Part shown: one piece after another, positions 1-8,828 of the stretch | How positions within the stretch are numbered: position 1 is the stretch's first letter | Layout: each line of letters opens with the position of its first letter | NCBI GenBank assembly: GCA_017308515.1 | Contig: JAFKEN010000007.1 | Coordinates: forward strand, 1 to 64,000 | DNA: 64,000 nt | Source of the DNA: Actinomycetales bacterium | GTDB taxonomy: Bacteria > Actinomycetota > Actinomycetes > Actinomycetales > Microbacteriaceae | Direction: 5' to 3' | The notes under the pieces: generated by a model | The model's input: only the letters and a program-made list of their open reading frames with translations | The model's database searches: none | Told to the model about the DNA's origin: nothing | Position numbers and translations under genes: made by a program

Positions 1-171
1 GCCTACGCGGCGATCCAGGTACAGCGGGTCGCGGAAGCACGCGGCCTGCCCGTGGAGACTGTTCGCGCCCTGGTCGCCTCGCACACCCAAGACCGCGACC
101 TGGGTTACCTCGGCCAGCCCCGCATCAACGTCCTAGAGCTTAATCTGGCTGTAGAAGAAGTGGAGGGCTGA
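1..171 (+). CDS. kdpC: KdpC, C-terminal fragment (potassium-transporting ATPase subunit C)
   Basis: The reading frame is open from the first base to a TGA at 169-171, giving 56 residues that end a KdpC protein. The segment with RVAEARGLP, LVASHTQDRDLGYLGQP and the terminal RINVLELNLAV matches the conserved C-terminus of KdpC, which stabilises the KdpFAB potassium pump in the membrane. The rest of the gene, and presumably kdpFAB, lies before the window. kdpD begins 3 bp after the stop, so the sensor genes are in the same operon. Confidence 0.9.
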   Translation, partial: AYAAIQVQRVAEARGLPVETVRALVASHTQDRDLGYLGQPRINVLELNLAVEEVEG

Positions 172-174
172 GCC

Positions 175-2709
175 ATGACTGCGCGGGGGCGGCTTCGGGT
201 GCTGCTCGGAGCAGCACCTGGCGTGGGCAAGACCTACGCCATGCTGGAGGAGGGTCGGCGTCTGGTCGATGAAGGCAAGAACGTCGTGGTCGCCATTGTG
301 GAGACACACGGACGCGCCGCCACAGCCAGTATGGCCGAAGGACTTTCGCTCATCCCACGTCGCATGGTTAGTCACCGCGACGTTACCTTGACCGAGTTAG
401 ACGTCGATGCGGTGATCGCCACTAGGCCCGACATCGCATTGGTGGACGAGCTTGCGCACACCAACGCCCCCGGTTCACGGCATGAAAAGCGGTGGGAAGA
501 TGTGCAACAGATTCTTGACGCTGGCATCGACGTCATCTCTACCCTCAATATCCAGCACATCGAGTCGCTGAATGATGTCGTCGAGCAGATCACTGGCGTC
601 CCGCAGCGCGAGACCATTCCCGATGACATCCTGCGCGCCGCCGACTCGATGGAAGTCATCGACCTCGACCCGCAAGCACTGCGCGATCGGCTCGCCGGCG
701 GCCTCATCTACCCTGCCGAGCGCGTCGACGCTGCCCTGTCCAACTACTTCCGGCTCGGTAACCTCACCGCCCTGCGCGAGCTCGCGCTGCTGTGGCTGGC
801 TGATGAGGTCGACCAAGCCTTGCAGAGCTACCGGGCCGAGCACGGCATCGACAGCACCTGGGAGGCACGCGAGCGGGTCGTCGTGACCCTCACCGGCGGG
901 CCTGAGGGCGAGACGCTGCTGCGCCGTGGGGCGCGCATCGCCGCCCGTTCCGGTGGTGGCGAGTTGCTGGCGGTCCATGTATCCAGCCAAGACGGGCTTC
1001 GCACCGCCAACCCGGCCGCTCTCGCCCAGCAGCGGGCGTTGGTCGAGAAGCTCGGCGGCACCTACCACCAGGTCGTCGGTAGCGACATTCCCCAAGCCCT
1101 GGTCGAGTTCGCCAAGTCCGTGAACGCCACCCAGCTCGTCATCGGAGTGAGCCGGCGCGGCAGGATCGCCGCCGCACTCACAGGACCAGGCATCGGCGCC
1201 ACGGTCATCCGCGAGGCCGGCAACATCGATGTCCATATCGTCAACCATGCGGCAGCCGGCGGCCGGTTCGCCCTTCCGCGCATCGGCGGTGCGTTGACGC
1301 TGAAACGCCGAGTCGCTGGCTTCGCGGTCGCGCTTGTCGGTGGCCCCTTGCTCACGTGGCTGCTCGCGTCGCTTCGGAGTGAGGACTCGATCACCAGCGA
1401 CGTCCTGAGCTATCAACTCCTCGTCGTGATCGTGGCGCTCACCGGCGGCATCTGGCCCGCACTGTTTGCCGCGGTCATGTCCGGGCTCACCTTGGACTTC
1501 TTCTTCGTCGAGCCGTTGTACACCGTGACGGTCAACGAACCCTTCCATCTGCTCGTGCTGAGCCTCTATGTCGTCATCGCGGTCCTCGTCAGCTACGTGG
1601 TTGACCGTGCCGCCCGAGAGTCCCGGGTCGCTCGTCGCGCCGCGGCAGAGTCGGAGTTGCTGGCCACCGTCGCCGGTAGCGTGCTGCGTGGGCAGGGCGC
1701 CGTGCAAGCGCTCGTCGAGCGCACCAGGGAAGCATTTGGCATGGCTGGGGTTCGCCTGCTCCAAGGAGACACTGTGCTCGCGACCAGCGGCGAACCCCTT
1801 CCCGACAATCAGTGCGTTCGAGTTCCCATCGGCAATCGGGCGACTCTCGAACTACACGGACATGACCTAGAAGCCTCCGAACAACGCCTCCTCAACGTTG
1901 TTGCCGCACAACTTGACGCCGCGCTGGAGCACTCCGATCTGACCGAGACAGTGGGCGAGATCGGGCCGCTGGCAGCCTCCGACCGAGTACGCAGCGCCCT
2001 CTTGTCGGCTGTCAGCCATGACTTGCGCCGTCCTCTCGCGGCGGCCATCGCGGCCGTCAGCGGACTACGTTCCACGCGCCACTCACTCAGTGAAGCCGAC
2101 AGATCAGAACTGCTCGCGACTGCCGACGAGAGTCTGGCGACCCTGGCGACCCTCGTCACCGACCTCCTCGATGTCAGCAAGCTCCAAGCCGGAGTGCTGA
2201 GCATCGCCCGCACTCCCGTCGATCCCGCCGACGTGATCCTCGCCGCCGTTGACGAACTCCATCTTGGACCCGACACCGCCGGGTTGGACTTGGACGCCGA
2301 CGTGCCGCAAGTCTTGGCCGATCCGGTGCTTCTTCAACGAGTCGTGGTCAATCTGTTGTCAAACGCTGCACGATACTCACCACCGGGCTCGCGAGTCCGA
2401 GTGACTACCAGCGCGTTCGCCGGATCGGTGGAGATCCGCGTGATCGACAACGGACCCGGCATCCCACCTGAGCGACGCGACGACGTGTTCGTGCCTTTCC
2501 AGCGCCTGGGCGACACTGACAACACCACCGGCCTTGGCCTCGGCCTTGCGCTGTCTCGCGGATTTATCGAGGGAATGGGTGGAACTCTCACACCCGAAGA
2601 CACGCCAGGCGGCGGGGTCACGATGGTTGTGGCCCTTCCCGCTGTCGGTGCCGAACCACCCAGCACGAATCAGAAAGGCGATGAAGGTCATGAGAATCCT
2701 GATCGCTGA
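175..2709 (+). CDS. kdpD: Osmosensitive K+ channel sensor histidine kinase KdpD
   Basis: This 844-residue protein has the full KdpD layout. The N-terminal KdpD domain carries a Walker A motif GAAPGVGKT (residues 12-20) and VDELAHTNAPGSRH. A universal-stress-protein-like domain follows (about 235-360). The membrane domain (about 375-475) has several hydrophobic helices including GGIWPALFAAVMSGLTLDFFF. A GAF-like region precedes the kinase core, with phospho-acceptor His615 in AVSHDLRRPL and an ATPase domain with DNGPGIP and GLGLGLALS. KdpD senses low K+ or osmotic stress and phosphorylates KdpE. Its 3' end overlaps kdpE by 29 bp, which indicates translational coupling. Confidence 0.97.
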   Translation: MTARGRLRVLLGAAPGVGKTYAMLEEGRRLVDEGKNVVVAIVETHGRAATASMAEGLSLIPRRMVSHRDVTLTELDVDAVIATRPDIALVDELAHTNAPGSRHEKRWEDVQQILDAGIDVISTLNIQHIESLNDVVEQITGVPQRETIPDDILRAADSMEVIDLDPQALRDRLAGGLIYPAERVDAALSNYFRLGNLTALRELALLWLADEVDQALQSYRAEHGIDSTWEARERVVVTLTGGPEGETLLRRGARIAARSGGGELLAVHVSSQDGLRTANPAALAQQRALVEKLGGTYHQVVGSDIPQALVEFAKSVNATQLVIGVSRRGRIAAALTGPGIGATVIREAGNIDVHIVNHAAAGGRFALPRIGGALTLKRRVAGFAVALVGGPLLTWLLASLRSEDSITSDVLSYQLLVVIVALTGGIWPALFAAVMSGLTLDFFFVEPLYTVTVNEPFHLLVLSLYVVIAVLVSYVVDRAARESRVARRAAAESELLATVAGSVLRGQGAVQALVERTREAFGMAGVRLLQGDTVLATSGEPLPDNQCVRVPIGNRATLELHGHDLEASEQRLLNVVAAQLDAALEHSDLTETVGEIGPLAASDRVRSALLSAVSHDLRRPLAAAIAAVSGLRSTRHSLSEADRSELLATADESLATLATLVTDLLDVSKLQAGVLSIARTPVDPADVILAAVDELHLGPDTAGLDLDADVPQVLADPVLLQRVVVNLLSNAARYSPPGSRVRVTTSAFAGSVEIRVIDNGPGIPPERRDDVFVPFQRLGDTDNTTGLGLGLALSRGFIEGMGGTLTPEDTPGGGVTMVVALPAVGAEPPSTNQKGDEGHENPDR

Positions 2710-3385
2710 CGATGACCCACAGATACTCCGCGCGCTTCGCATCACGCTCGGAGCGGAAGGATATGAGATCATCACCGCAGCCGATGGTGCCGAGGCCATC
2801 AACAGCGCTGTCCAGCACCACCCGGACATCTTCATGATCGACCTGGGCATGCCCAAGCTCAACGGCATCGAGGTCATCAACGGCATCCGAGGATGGTCCG
2901 CGGCACCCATCCTTGTCATCTCCGGTCGCAGCGGAGCTGCCGACAAGGTAGAAGCCCTTGACGCTGGCGCCGACGATTACGTCACCAAGCCGTTCTCCAT
3001 CGACGAACTGCTCGCCCGAATCCGCGCGCTCACTCGCAGGGTTGTGCGCGATGACGCTGATCCGATCGTCTCCTTCGGCAACGTCACAGTTGACCTATCG
3101 GCACACCAGGTGACCCGACGCACCAAGAGTGGACCACAAACGGTGAGACTGACGCCGACCGAATGGCAGGTGCTCGAACAACTCATCCGAAATCCAGGAA
3201 AGCTCGTCACACGCCAGACCCTGCTAACGGAGATATGGGGTTCCGAACACGTAACCGATACCGGATACCTGCGCCTGTACATCGCCCAACTGCGCAAGAA
3301 GCTGGAGCCGTACCCCGCCGCACCCAAGTACATCATCACCGAGGCCGGAATGGGCTACCGTCTTCACGTCCCCGAGGCAAGCTAG
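2681..3385 (+). CDS. kdpE: Response regulator KdpE (OmpR family)
   Basis: The protein is 234 residues. Its receiver domain has the acidic cluster ADDD (9-12), phospho-acceptor Asp54 in FMIDLGMP and the conserved Lys of DYVTKPFS. The winged-helix output domain includes LTPTEWQVLEQLIRNPGKLVTRQTLL and ends near GMGYRLHVPE. KdpE activates kdpFABC transcription when phosphorylated by KdpD. ATG 2681 is preceded by AAAGG. ATG 2690 is an alternative three codons later. The open frame extends further upstream inside kdpD, but that part has no regulator homology. Confidence 0.96.
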   Translation: MKVMRILIADDDPQILRALRITLGAEGYEIITAADGAEAINSAVQHHPDIFMIDLGMPKLNGIEVINGIRGWSAAPILVISGRSGAADKVEALDAGADDYVTKPFSIDELLARIRALTRRVVRDDADPIVSFGNVTVDLSAHQVTRRTKSGPQTVRLTPTEWQVLEQLIRNPGKLVTRQTLLTEIWGSEHVTDTGYLRLYIAQLRKKLEPYPAAPKYIITEAGMGYRLHVPEAS

Positions 3386-3611
3386 GCACGATCCTGCACT
3401 GCCCCAGCGGCTCGAACCGGGAGCCGTTCTCTCAGCGCTGGACGTGTCGAAACCGTTAGGATCGGCGCCTACGCCGTATGCATCTCGTTAGGACTGGCGC
3501 AGGCGCCTGTGCGGGGTCGTTAACTGCATCAATGAGGGGACGACGGGTCGGCAGGGTTTGAGCCGCGCTGATCCAAGCGCGGCGGGGTCCGTGCGCTCGA
3601 ACGGGCTTCCC

Positions 3612-4529
3612 ATGACGGCGGTCGAGAGCGTACGCACAGCCCCTATGCGTCGGGTGACCTTTCGCCATGCAAAGGCGGTGCATGTCATGGCCGGCGCGGC
3701 GCGAATCCACACGGCGACCGGTATCCACGAGCTCCGCAGTGGCTCGGTGCTGTTTCTGGGTGCAGGCAGGTGGTGCTCCATCCAGCCGACGCCACGTGTT
3801 CGGACGTGGACTGTCTACATGGATGAGGTCTTCCTTCGCAGCCAGCTTCGATGGGTGTTTACGGATTCGACTCGGCTTCGGGAGTCGATTTCCCATGTTG
3901 ACGACTGGGATGGGTCGGCTTTCGTCCACGTCGTGGGCCAAGATGCCTTGAAGCGGATGGAGCCACTATGGCGACAGATCAGCCTCGTCAGTTCTCATGA
4001 CGACCCCGAGTTCGCGGTGACGAGTCTCATATCGTTGTTCGCGCAGTTGATCGAAATCGCGCTGCCCACGGTCCTTACACCGGATCATCCTTTGGGAACG
4101 CTGTCGCCGCTGCCGATCAAGGGTCGGCTGACGCAGCGAAGCCGTCACCCCTCGGTTGATCGTGCCGTGATCCTCCTGCGAACGAGAATGTCGGACCCCT
4201 GGACCATCAGTCTCTTGGCGCAGGAAGTGGCAATGTCGCGAAGCCAGCTCAGCCGAACGTTCAGCCAGCAAGTCGGGCTGTCACCTTTCCGCTTCCTAAC
4301 GGAGAGTCGCCTTACGGAGTTTACGCGCCTTGTCGAGGAGACCGACCTTCCCATCTACGTTGCTGCTCGTCAGGTGGGCTGGGGGGACCCTCGTGTGGCT
4401 GCGTCCTGGTTCCGACGACGATTCGGTGTTTCTCCTACACATTTTCGATCACACCCACACGCCAGCCATACCGATGATCTGGCAAGCCGTCGGCTACGCA
4501 AGCACGGTCGCGAGGCGGCGGATGCGTAA
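3612..4529 (+). CDS. AraC-family transcriptional regulator
   Basis: The protein is about 305 residues. It has an N-terminal cupin-like part (FRHAKAVHVMAGAARIHTATGIHELRSGSVLFLGAG) and a C-terminal two-HTH AraC DNA-binding domain (about 205-295) with ISLLAQEVAMSRSQLSRTFSQQVGLSPFRFLTESRL and WGDPRVAASWFRRRFGVSPTHFR. The ATG at 3612 is preferred. A TTG at 3558 would add 18 unstructured residues and has a weak AGGG before it. The gene stands alone between kdpE and the conjugation operon, and its base composition looks lower in GC than its neighbours. No target can be assigned from context. Confidence 0.85.
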   Translation: MTAVESVRTAPMRRVTFRHAKAVHVMAGAARIHTATGIHELRSGSVLFLGAGRWCSIQPTPRVRTWTVYMDEVFLRSQLRWVFTDSTRLRESISHVDDWDGSAFVHVVGQDALKRMEPLWRQISLVSSHDDPEFAVTSLISLFAQLIEIALPTVLTPDHPLGTLSPLPIKGRLTQRSRHPSVDRAVILLRTRMSDPWTISLLAQEVAMSRSQLSRTFSQQVGLSPFRFLTESRLTEFTRLVEETDLPIYVAARQVGWGDPRVAASWFRRRFGVSPTHFRSHPHASHTDDLASRRLRKHGREAADA

Positions 4530-4746
4530 CTTGTCGCGCAACATGCGCCGCAAGACTCGACTTCATCGCGCGGCTCTAGGCGCAGGAGGCGCAAGGGGCT
4601 AGAGAGGACCAATACGTCGGGTTTCATCACGGAGCCTGACGGTCGTCATCTTCCTCGTCCGTCTCGTCTCATTGATCTACCTGGCGCACCTTGCGGTCGC
4701 ACGGTCGCTCCCTCTTGGGGTGACCCAGGCGGAGGGAGGCCAGACG

Positions 4747-5832
4747 GTGGCTGCGAACGAGGACAAGCAGGCGACGCTCGACGTGCTGGAAGAGCGCATC
4801 GTGCGCTCGGTCGAGGAGCTGGTGTCGGGCGATGACTGGCGGCGGGCGATGGAGTTCGCGGCGAGGTTCCGCACGCGCTCGTTCAACAACACGCTGCTGA
4901 TCTGGGTGCAGCATTTGGAAGCCTACGAACAGGGGCGGGTGCCGACGCCTACGCCGACGTGGGTTGCCGGGTACAACGACTGGCGGAAGATGGGTCGCTG
5001 GCCGGAGAAGGACGGCGGCTATCGGATTCGCGGTCCGGTCAAGGCGAGGTTCGCCTCAGCGACCCCGCGCGACCCGGCGTCGTGGCGGCGGCTGGGCAAG
5101 TGGGAGAAGCCGCGGCCCAGCGAGGTCGTGCGTCGCCGGATCGTCAACGTCGTCCCGGCCTATGTGTGGGATGTGTCGAGGACGCACGGCGCATCGCTTC
5201 CTGAGCTGCCGCGTCCGAGGCTGCTGGAAGGCGAAGCCCCCGCCGGCCTCTGGGAAGGCTTGGCCGGGCAGGCGGAGTCGCTGGGGTTCGAGGTGCTGCG
5301 GATGCCGCGCGACCGCATGGAGCGGGGCGCGAACGGCTGCACCGACTTCGAGACCCGTCAGTTGATGGTCTGTGCGGACATGGACCCGGCCGCGCAGGTC
5401 AAGACCATCGCGCACGAGCTGGCGCATGTCCGGCTGGATGGCCCGAACCAGCAGGACGACGCCCGCGAGCATCGCGGGATCAGCGAGGTACGGGCCGAGT
5501 CCGTGGCGCTGATGATCGCCGCCGCGCACGGCATGGACACCAGCGACTACACGATCCCGTATGTCGCCGGCTGGGCGGCCAAGGTGGACGGGAAAGACCC
5601 GGTGGCGGTCGTGCGCGCTACGGGCGAGCAGGTGCGCAGCACCGCATTCGACATCCTCGACAAGCTCGACACGCCGCAGCTCGGCAACGGCAACCCGTTG
5701 TCCCTGCGGGTGGACGGCCCACAGCGCACGCCGCAGGCTCAGGAGACGCCAGAACAGGCGCCGCGCCGGGTCGAGCCGCTGCCGGAACGGGAGACACCGG
5801 CGGCTCCGGTCGGCTCGGGACGGGGCCTGTGA
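4747..5832 (+). CDS. ArdC-like antirestriction protein (ssDNA-binding domain plus zinc metallopeptidase)
   Basis: This 361-residue protein begins at GTG 4747, chosen because a strong GGAGGGAGG lies just upstream. A TTG start at 4672 would add 25 residues of poor quality. The N-terminal half matches the ArdC single-strand-binding domain (RRAMEFAARFRTRSFNNTLL, then WVAGYNDWRKMGR). The second half has the zinc-peptidase motif HELAH (223-227) with downstream EVRAESVALM. ArdC proteins protect incoming single-stranded conjugative DNA in the recipient. It is the first gene of the transfer operon and its stop overlaps the primase start. Confidence 0.85.
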   Translation: MAANEDKQATLDVLEERIVRSVEELVSGDDWRRAMEFAARFRTRSFNNTLLIWVQHLEAYEQGRVPTPTPTWVAGYNDWRKMGRWPEKDGGYRIRGPVKARFASATPRDPASWRRLGKWEKPRPSEVVRRRIVNVVPAYVWDVSRTHGASLPELPRPRLLEGEAPAGLWEGLAGQAESLGFEVLRMPRDRMERGANGCTDFETRQLMVCADMDPAAQVKTIAHELAHVRLDGPNQQDDAREHRGISEVRAESVALMIAAAHGMDTSDYTIPYVAGWAAKVDGKDPVAVVRATGEQVRSTAFDILDKLDTPQLGNGNPLSLRVDGPQRTPQAQETPEQAPRRVEPLPERETPAAPVGSGRGL

Positions 5833-6746
5833 TGGTCGCCGCCGCGACGGCTGCCGCCGTGTTCGGTCAGCTCGACGGGGCGCCGCTGCCGGTCGCGGCG
5901 CGCGAGCTGGCGCGAGCCGGGGTGCCGGTGTTCCCCTGCGCGCCGGGCGGGAAGCGCCCGATCCCGGAGCGCGGGTTCCACGAGGCCAGCATCGACCTGG
6001 ACCGGGTTGAGGGGTGGTGGCGGTCGCGGCCGACCGCGAACATCGGCATCCCGACCGGCGCCGCCTCGGGGCTGGTCGTGATCGACGTGGATGTGCACGG
6101 GGTCAACGGGTATGCCGCCTATGCGCGTGCGGCGCGGGCCGGGCTGGTCCCGGAGCCGTTGGCGGTCGTGCGCACGCCCACCGGCGGACAGCACGCCTAC
6201 TTCCCGGCCGACTCGCACCAGGCGCAACGATCCTGGCAGGCCGGGAAGGTCGGCATCGACTGCCGCGGCGACGGCGGCTACATCATCGCGCCGCCCTCGT
6301 TGCTGCGGCTGGACGGCGTGCGCACCCCGTACCGGATCGAGCAGGCCGCGGCCGGTGCTGCCCGGCCGATAGATGCGGGCCGGCTGCGGGACTTCCTTGA
6401 TCCTCGGCCCGCGCCCCGGCCGCGCCTCGCGGGGCCGGCGCGGCGGGAGGACGCGGAGCGGCTGGCAACGTGGCTGGGCCGGCAGGCCACCGACCGCAAT
6501 CTCAAACTCTTCTGGGCCTCCTGCCGGTTGGCTGAGGGCGGGGTGCCGCTCGGGGATGCCCTGGACGCGATGGTGACGGCCGCGCAGTCGGATTTCGGGG
6601 AGCGGGAAATCACTCGCACCGTCTACAGCGCCTATCGCAGCGTCGGCGTCGGAGCCCGGCGGGACCGTCCCGCCGCATCGTCTTCGGGCGAGTTCGCTCG
6701 CGGGAACGTGCAGCAGCGGGCGCCCGCCACGCGGGGGCTGCCATGA
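5832..6746 (+). CDS. Bifunctional DNA primase/polymerase (Prim-Pol) N-terminal domain protein
   Basis: The 304-residue protein matches the primase-polymerase domain common in actinobacterial mobile elements: FPCAPGGKRPI, WWRSRPTANIGIPTG, catalytic acidic pair D85-x-D87 in LVVIDVDVHG, then RTPTGGQHAYFP and GGYIIAPPS. A short C-terminal helical domain (LGRQATDRNLKLFWASCRLAEGG) follows, but there is no helicase domain. It probably primes complementary-strand synthesis after transfer or supports episomal copying. ATG 5832 overlaps the previous stop; GTG 5829 is one codon earlier. The 3' end overlaps the next gene by 4 bp. Confidence 0.85.
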   Translation: MVAAATAAAVFGQLDGAPLPVAARELARAGVPVFPCAPGGKRPIPERGFHEASIDLDRVEGWWRSRPTANIGIPTGAASGLVVIDVDVHGVNGYAAYARAARAGLVPEPLAVVRTPTGGQHAYFPADSHQAQRSWQAGKVGIDCRGDGGYIIAPPSLLRLDGVRTPYRIEQAAAGAARPIDAGRLRDFLDPRPAPRPRLAGPARREDAERLATWLGRQATDRNLKLFWASCRLAEGGVPLGDALDAMVTAAQSDFGEREITRTVYSAYRSVGVGARRDRPAASSSGEFARGNVQQRAPATRGLP

Positions 6747-7453
6747 AGGAGCTGCGCGGCCGCCGGTGGGCGGTCATCACCTCGGTCGCCGGGACGGTGT
6801 TCATCGCCGCCGGCGCGTTCTGGTTGTCGTTCACGTCCCTGGCCGACCTTGCCCGCCGCTCCGGGATCGGGGCCGGGCAGGCGTGGGCGTGGCCGCTGAT
6901 CGTCGATGGCGTGATCGTGGTCTCCACGGTCGCCGTGGTGGCCCTCGCCGGTGAGCGGGCGGCGTGGTATCCGTGGGTGCTGCTGGTCGGCGGCGCCGCA
7001 GTGTCGGTGACGGCGAACTCGCTGCACGCGGTGGTCGCGGCCGACGCCGACGTGCCCGGCCCGCTCGCGGCCGCGGTCGCTGCTGTGCCGCCGGTCGTGT
7101 TGCTGGCGATCACGCATCTGACCGTCGTGCTGACCCGCGCCACCGCACGCCCCGCTACTGCGCCCGAGGTGCCACCGGCTGTCGAGCCGATCACCCCCGT
7201 GCCACAGCGCGAGGCGGCACCTCTCGACCCGCCACCTGCGGAGGCACGCGTCGCCGCTGCGGATGCGGACGGCGGGCCGGATCGTCGGGTGCTCGCGGCA
7301 GAGCTGCGCGAGCAGGACTGGTCGAACAAGGCCATCGCCCGGCACCTGGGCGTGCATCCCTCGACGGTGGGTCGCTGGCTGCCTCGTGCTCACCAGTCCG
7401 ATGAGGCGGACCCCTCCGGGTCGCAGCCCGAGATGGAAGGAGCCCTGCCATGA
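6743..7453 (+). CDS. DUF2637 membrane protein with C-terminal helix-turn-helix
   Basis: The 236-residue protein has four hydrophobic segments (about 9-32, 48-68, 73-93, 106-128), the DUF2637 layout found in actinobacterial plasmids and ICEs. It continues through a Pro/Ala-rich linker to a helix-turn-helix (about 180-215; LREQDWSNKAIARHLGVHPSTVGRWL). DUF2637 proteins resemble the Spd proteins that help spread transferred plasmid DNA, but the biochemical role is not established. The ATG overlaps the primase stop and the next gene overlaps its stop, both as ATGA. Confidence 0.75.
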   Translation: MKELRGRRWAVITSVAGTVFIAAGAFWLSFTSLADLARRSGIGAGQAWAWPLIVDGVIVVSTVAVVALAGERAAWYPWVLLVGGAAVSVTANSLHAVVAADADVPGPLAAAVAAVPPVVLLAITHLTVVLTRATARPATAPEVPPAVEPITPVPQREAAPLDPPPAEARVAAADADGGPDRRVLAAELREQDWSNKAIARHLGVHPSTVGRWLPRAHQSDEADPSGSQPEMEGALP

Positions 7454-7854
7454 ATGACGAGGACCGGATGCGGGAGCGGCCTCACTCCGAGCCCAAGCCG
7501 CCGCCCCGTGAGCTGAACGACCCGAACCCGGCCGAGGCGACCGAAGCCGCGGGGACGCCGGATGCGGTCAAGGCCGCCGAGTCACGCAAGGCCGCGAAGG
7601 AGAGGCTGGCGCGGGTACGGGGCCGGGGCGTGGATTGGGTGCGCCCGACCGACCTGCTCGCCCAAGGTGGCGGCGCGCTGTCCCGCCGGGGCATCGACCG
7701 GACCGCCGATATGAACCGGCTCGTGCGCGCCCCGATTGAGAAGGGCGCGCGCTGGGTCGCCGAGCGAGCCAAGCGGCTGCCGCCTCTGAGCGCGTTCGGC
7801 CGTCGCGGCGGCGCCGAGCAGGGACCGCGCCGCTCCGGGGTCGGGATGAGGTAG
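7450..7854 (+). CDS. Conserved small ICE protein of unknown function
   Basis: The product is 134 residues, charged and rich in Pro, Arg and Ala, with no membrane segment. A short helical part AVKAAESRKAAKERLARVRGRG is followed by WVRPTDLLAQGGGALSRRGID. I recognise no domain. Its place in the overlapping operon, with the start in an ATGA junction after the DUF2637 gene, supports translation. It might be a DNA-binding or scaffold protein of the transfer apparatus, but nothing in the sequence proves this. Confidence 0.6.
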   Translation: MNDEDRMRERPHSEPKPPPRELNDPNPAEATEAAGTPDAVKAAESRKAAKERLARVRGRGVDWVRPTDLLAQGGGALSRRGIDRTADMNRLVRAPIEKGARWVAERAKRLPPLSAFGRRGGAEQGPRRSGVGMR

Positions 7855-7946
7855 CCGGGTGGTGATGAGTCATGGGCGCCCACTCCACAAAGGCGAGACC
7901 CGCAGTCGTCTGCGGGTGCACCTCGCCGCCGGGAGGTGCCCAGACC

Positions 7947-8828
7947 ATGACCAACGACACCAGCACCATGAGCGAGAGTAGCGGCCGGCCGGCTGAGGAC
8001 TACCGCACCAGCGAGGGCTTGCGTGCCCTGCTGAAACGGCTCCACGCCGCCGGTCGCGGCGCCTGGGAGCACGACCCGGTGGCGGCAGAGCTGATGGCGT
8101 TCGCGGCTGAGAAGTACGCGGCGCTGGCGCACAAGCACCGGCTCGATCCGTGGGAGGCCGCGTCGGCGGCGTTCGACGTGATGCGCACCAAGGCCGCCCG
8201 CACCGCCGATGACCCGTGGGCGGTCATCACGCACGCGGTGCGGATCACCTGCATCGCCGAGGAACGCGGCCAAGGGCTGCTGTGCTCGACCCACCAGGCA
8301 CGCCGACCCCGCTACTCGATATTCCACGACCCCGAACGGCTTTCCGACCGCGAGAACGTCCTGAGCGACTACCATCCCGCGTTCCAGATCAAGGACGCCC
8401 ACGACCACGACGACGCCCCGGAGCAGGCACCGGCCGAGCCGGCGGCGACCACGGCGGCGTCGGCGGTCGAGGACGCGATCACGCTGCTGATGCTGCTGGA
8501 CTGGCCGGAGGGCACGGCACGCTCGGCGGTGGAGCACGTCTGCGTGGCGCTGACCCGCGTCGGGACCCGACACACCGCCTACGAGACGCTGCGACGCGAC
8601 AAGCACGCCAGAGCCCTGATCGACCTTCCGGGACGCTCCTGGGCGGTGCTGCTGCGCGCCCTGCTCGGCTGCCCGGACCCGGCGCTCGCGGCGACCGGCG
8701 CGGGACGCGGCGTGCTGTTGCGGCTGCTGATCGGCGAGACGTTGCCGGTGCTGCTGCGCGATGACGACCTCGTGCTCACCCTCTCCCTGGCTACACCGGG
8801 TACGACGAAGGCGCGGGGTGCGGGATGA
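7947..8828 (+). CDS. Conserved ICE protein of unknown function, 293 residues
   Basis: ATG 7947 is preferred because GGGAGG lies about 10 nt before it; the frame is open back to 7872. The protein has an N-terminal helical region (LRALLKRLHAAGRGAWEHDPVAAELMAFAAEKYAALAHKHRLDPWEAASAAFDVM) loosely like replication or sigma-type helical domains, an acidic linker and a C-terminal region GRGVLLRLLIGETLPVLLRDD. I do not recognise a family with a known role. It overlaps the parB-like gene by 4 bp, so the two are probably coupled. The leader contains a copy of a recurrent GCACCTSSC motif at 7916-7930. Confidence 0.65.
   Translation: MTNDTSTMSESSGRPAEDYRTSEGLRALLKRLHAAGRGAWEHDPVAAELMAFAAEKYAALAHKHRLDPWEAASAAFDVMRTKAARTADDPWAVITHAVRITCIAEERGQGLLCSTHQARRPRYSIFHDPERLSDRENVLSDYHPAFQIKDAHDHDDAPEQAPAEPAATTAASAVEDAITLLMLLDWPEGTARSAVEHVCVALTRVGTRHTAYETLRRDKHARALIDLPGRSWAVLLRALLGCPDPALAATGAGRGVLLRLLIGETLPVLLRDDDLVLTLSLATPGTTKARGAG

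Noticed and set aside
475-1764. A 429-codon minus-strand frame antisense to kdpD
   Set aside because: kdpD is certain on the plus strand; the antisense product has no recognisable domain.
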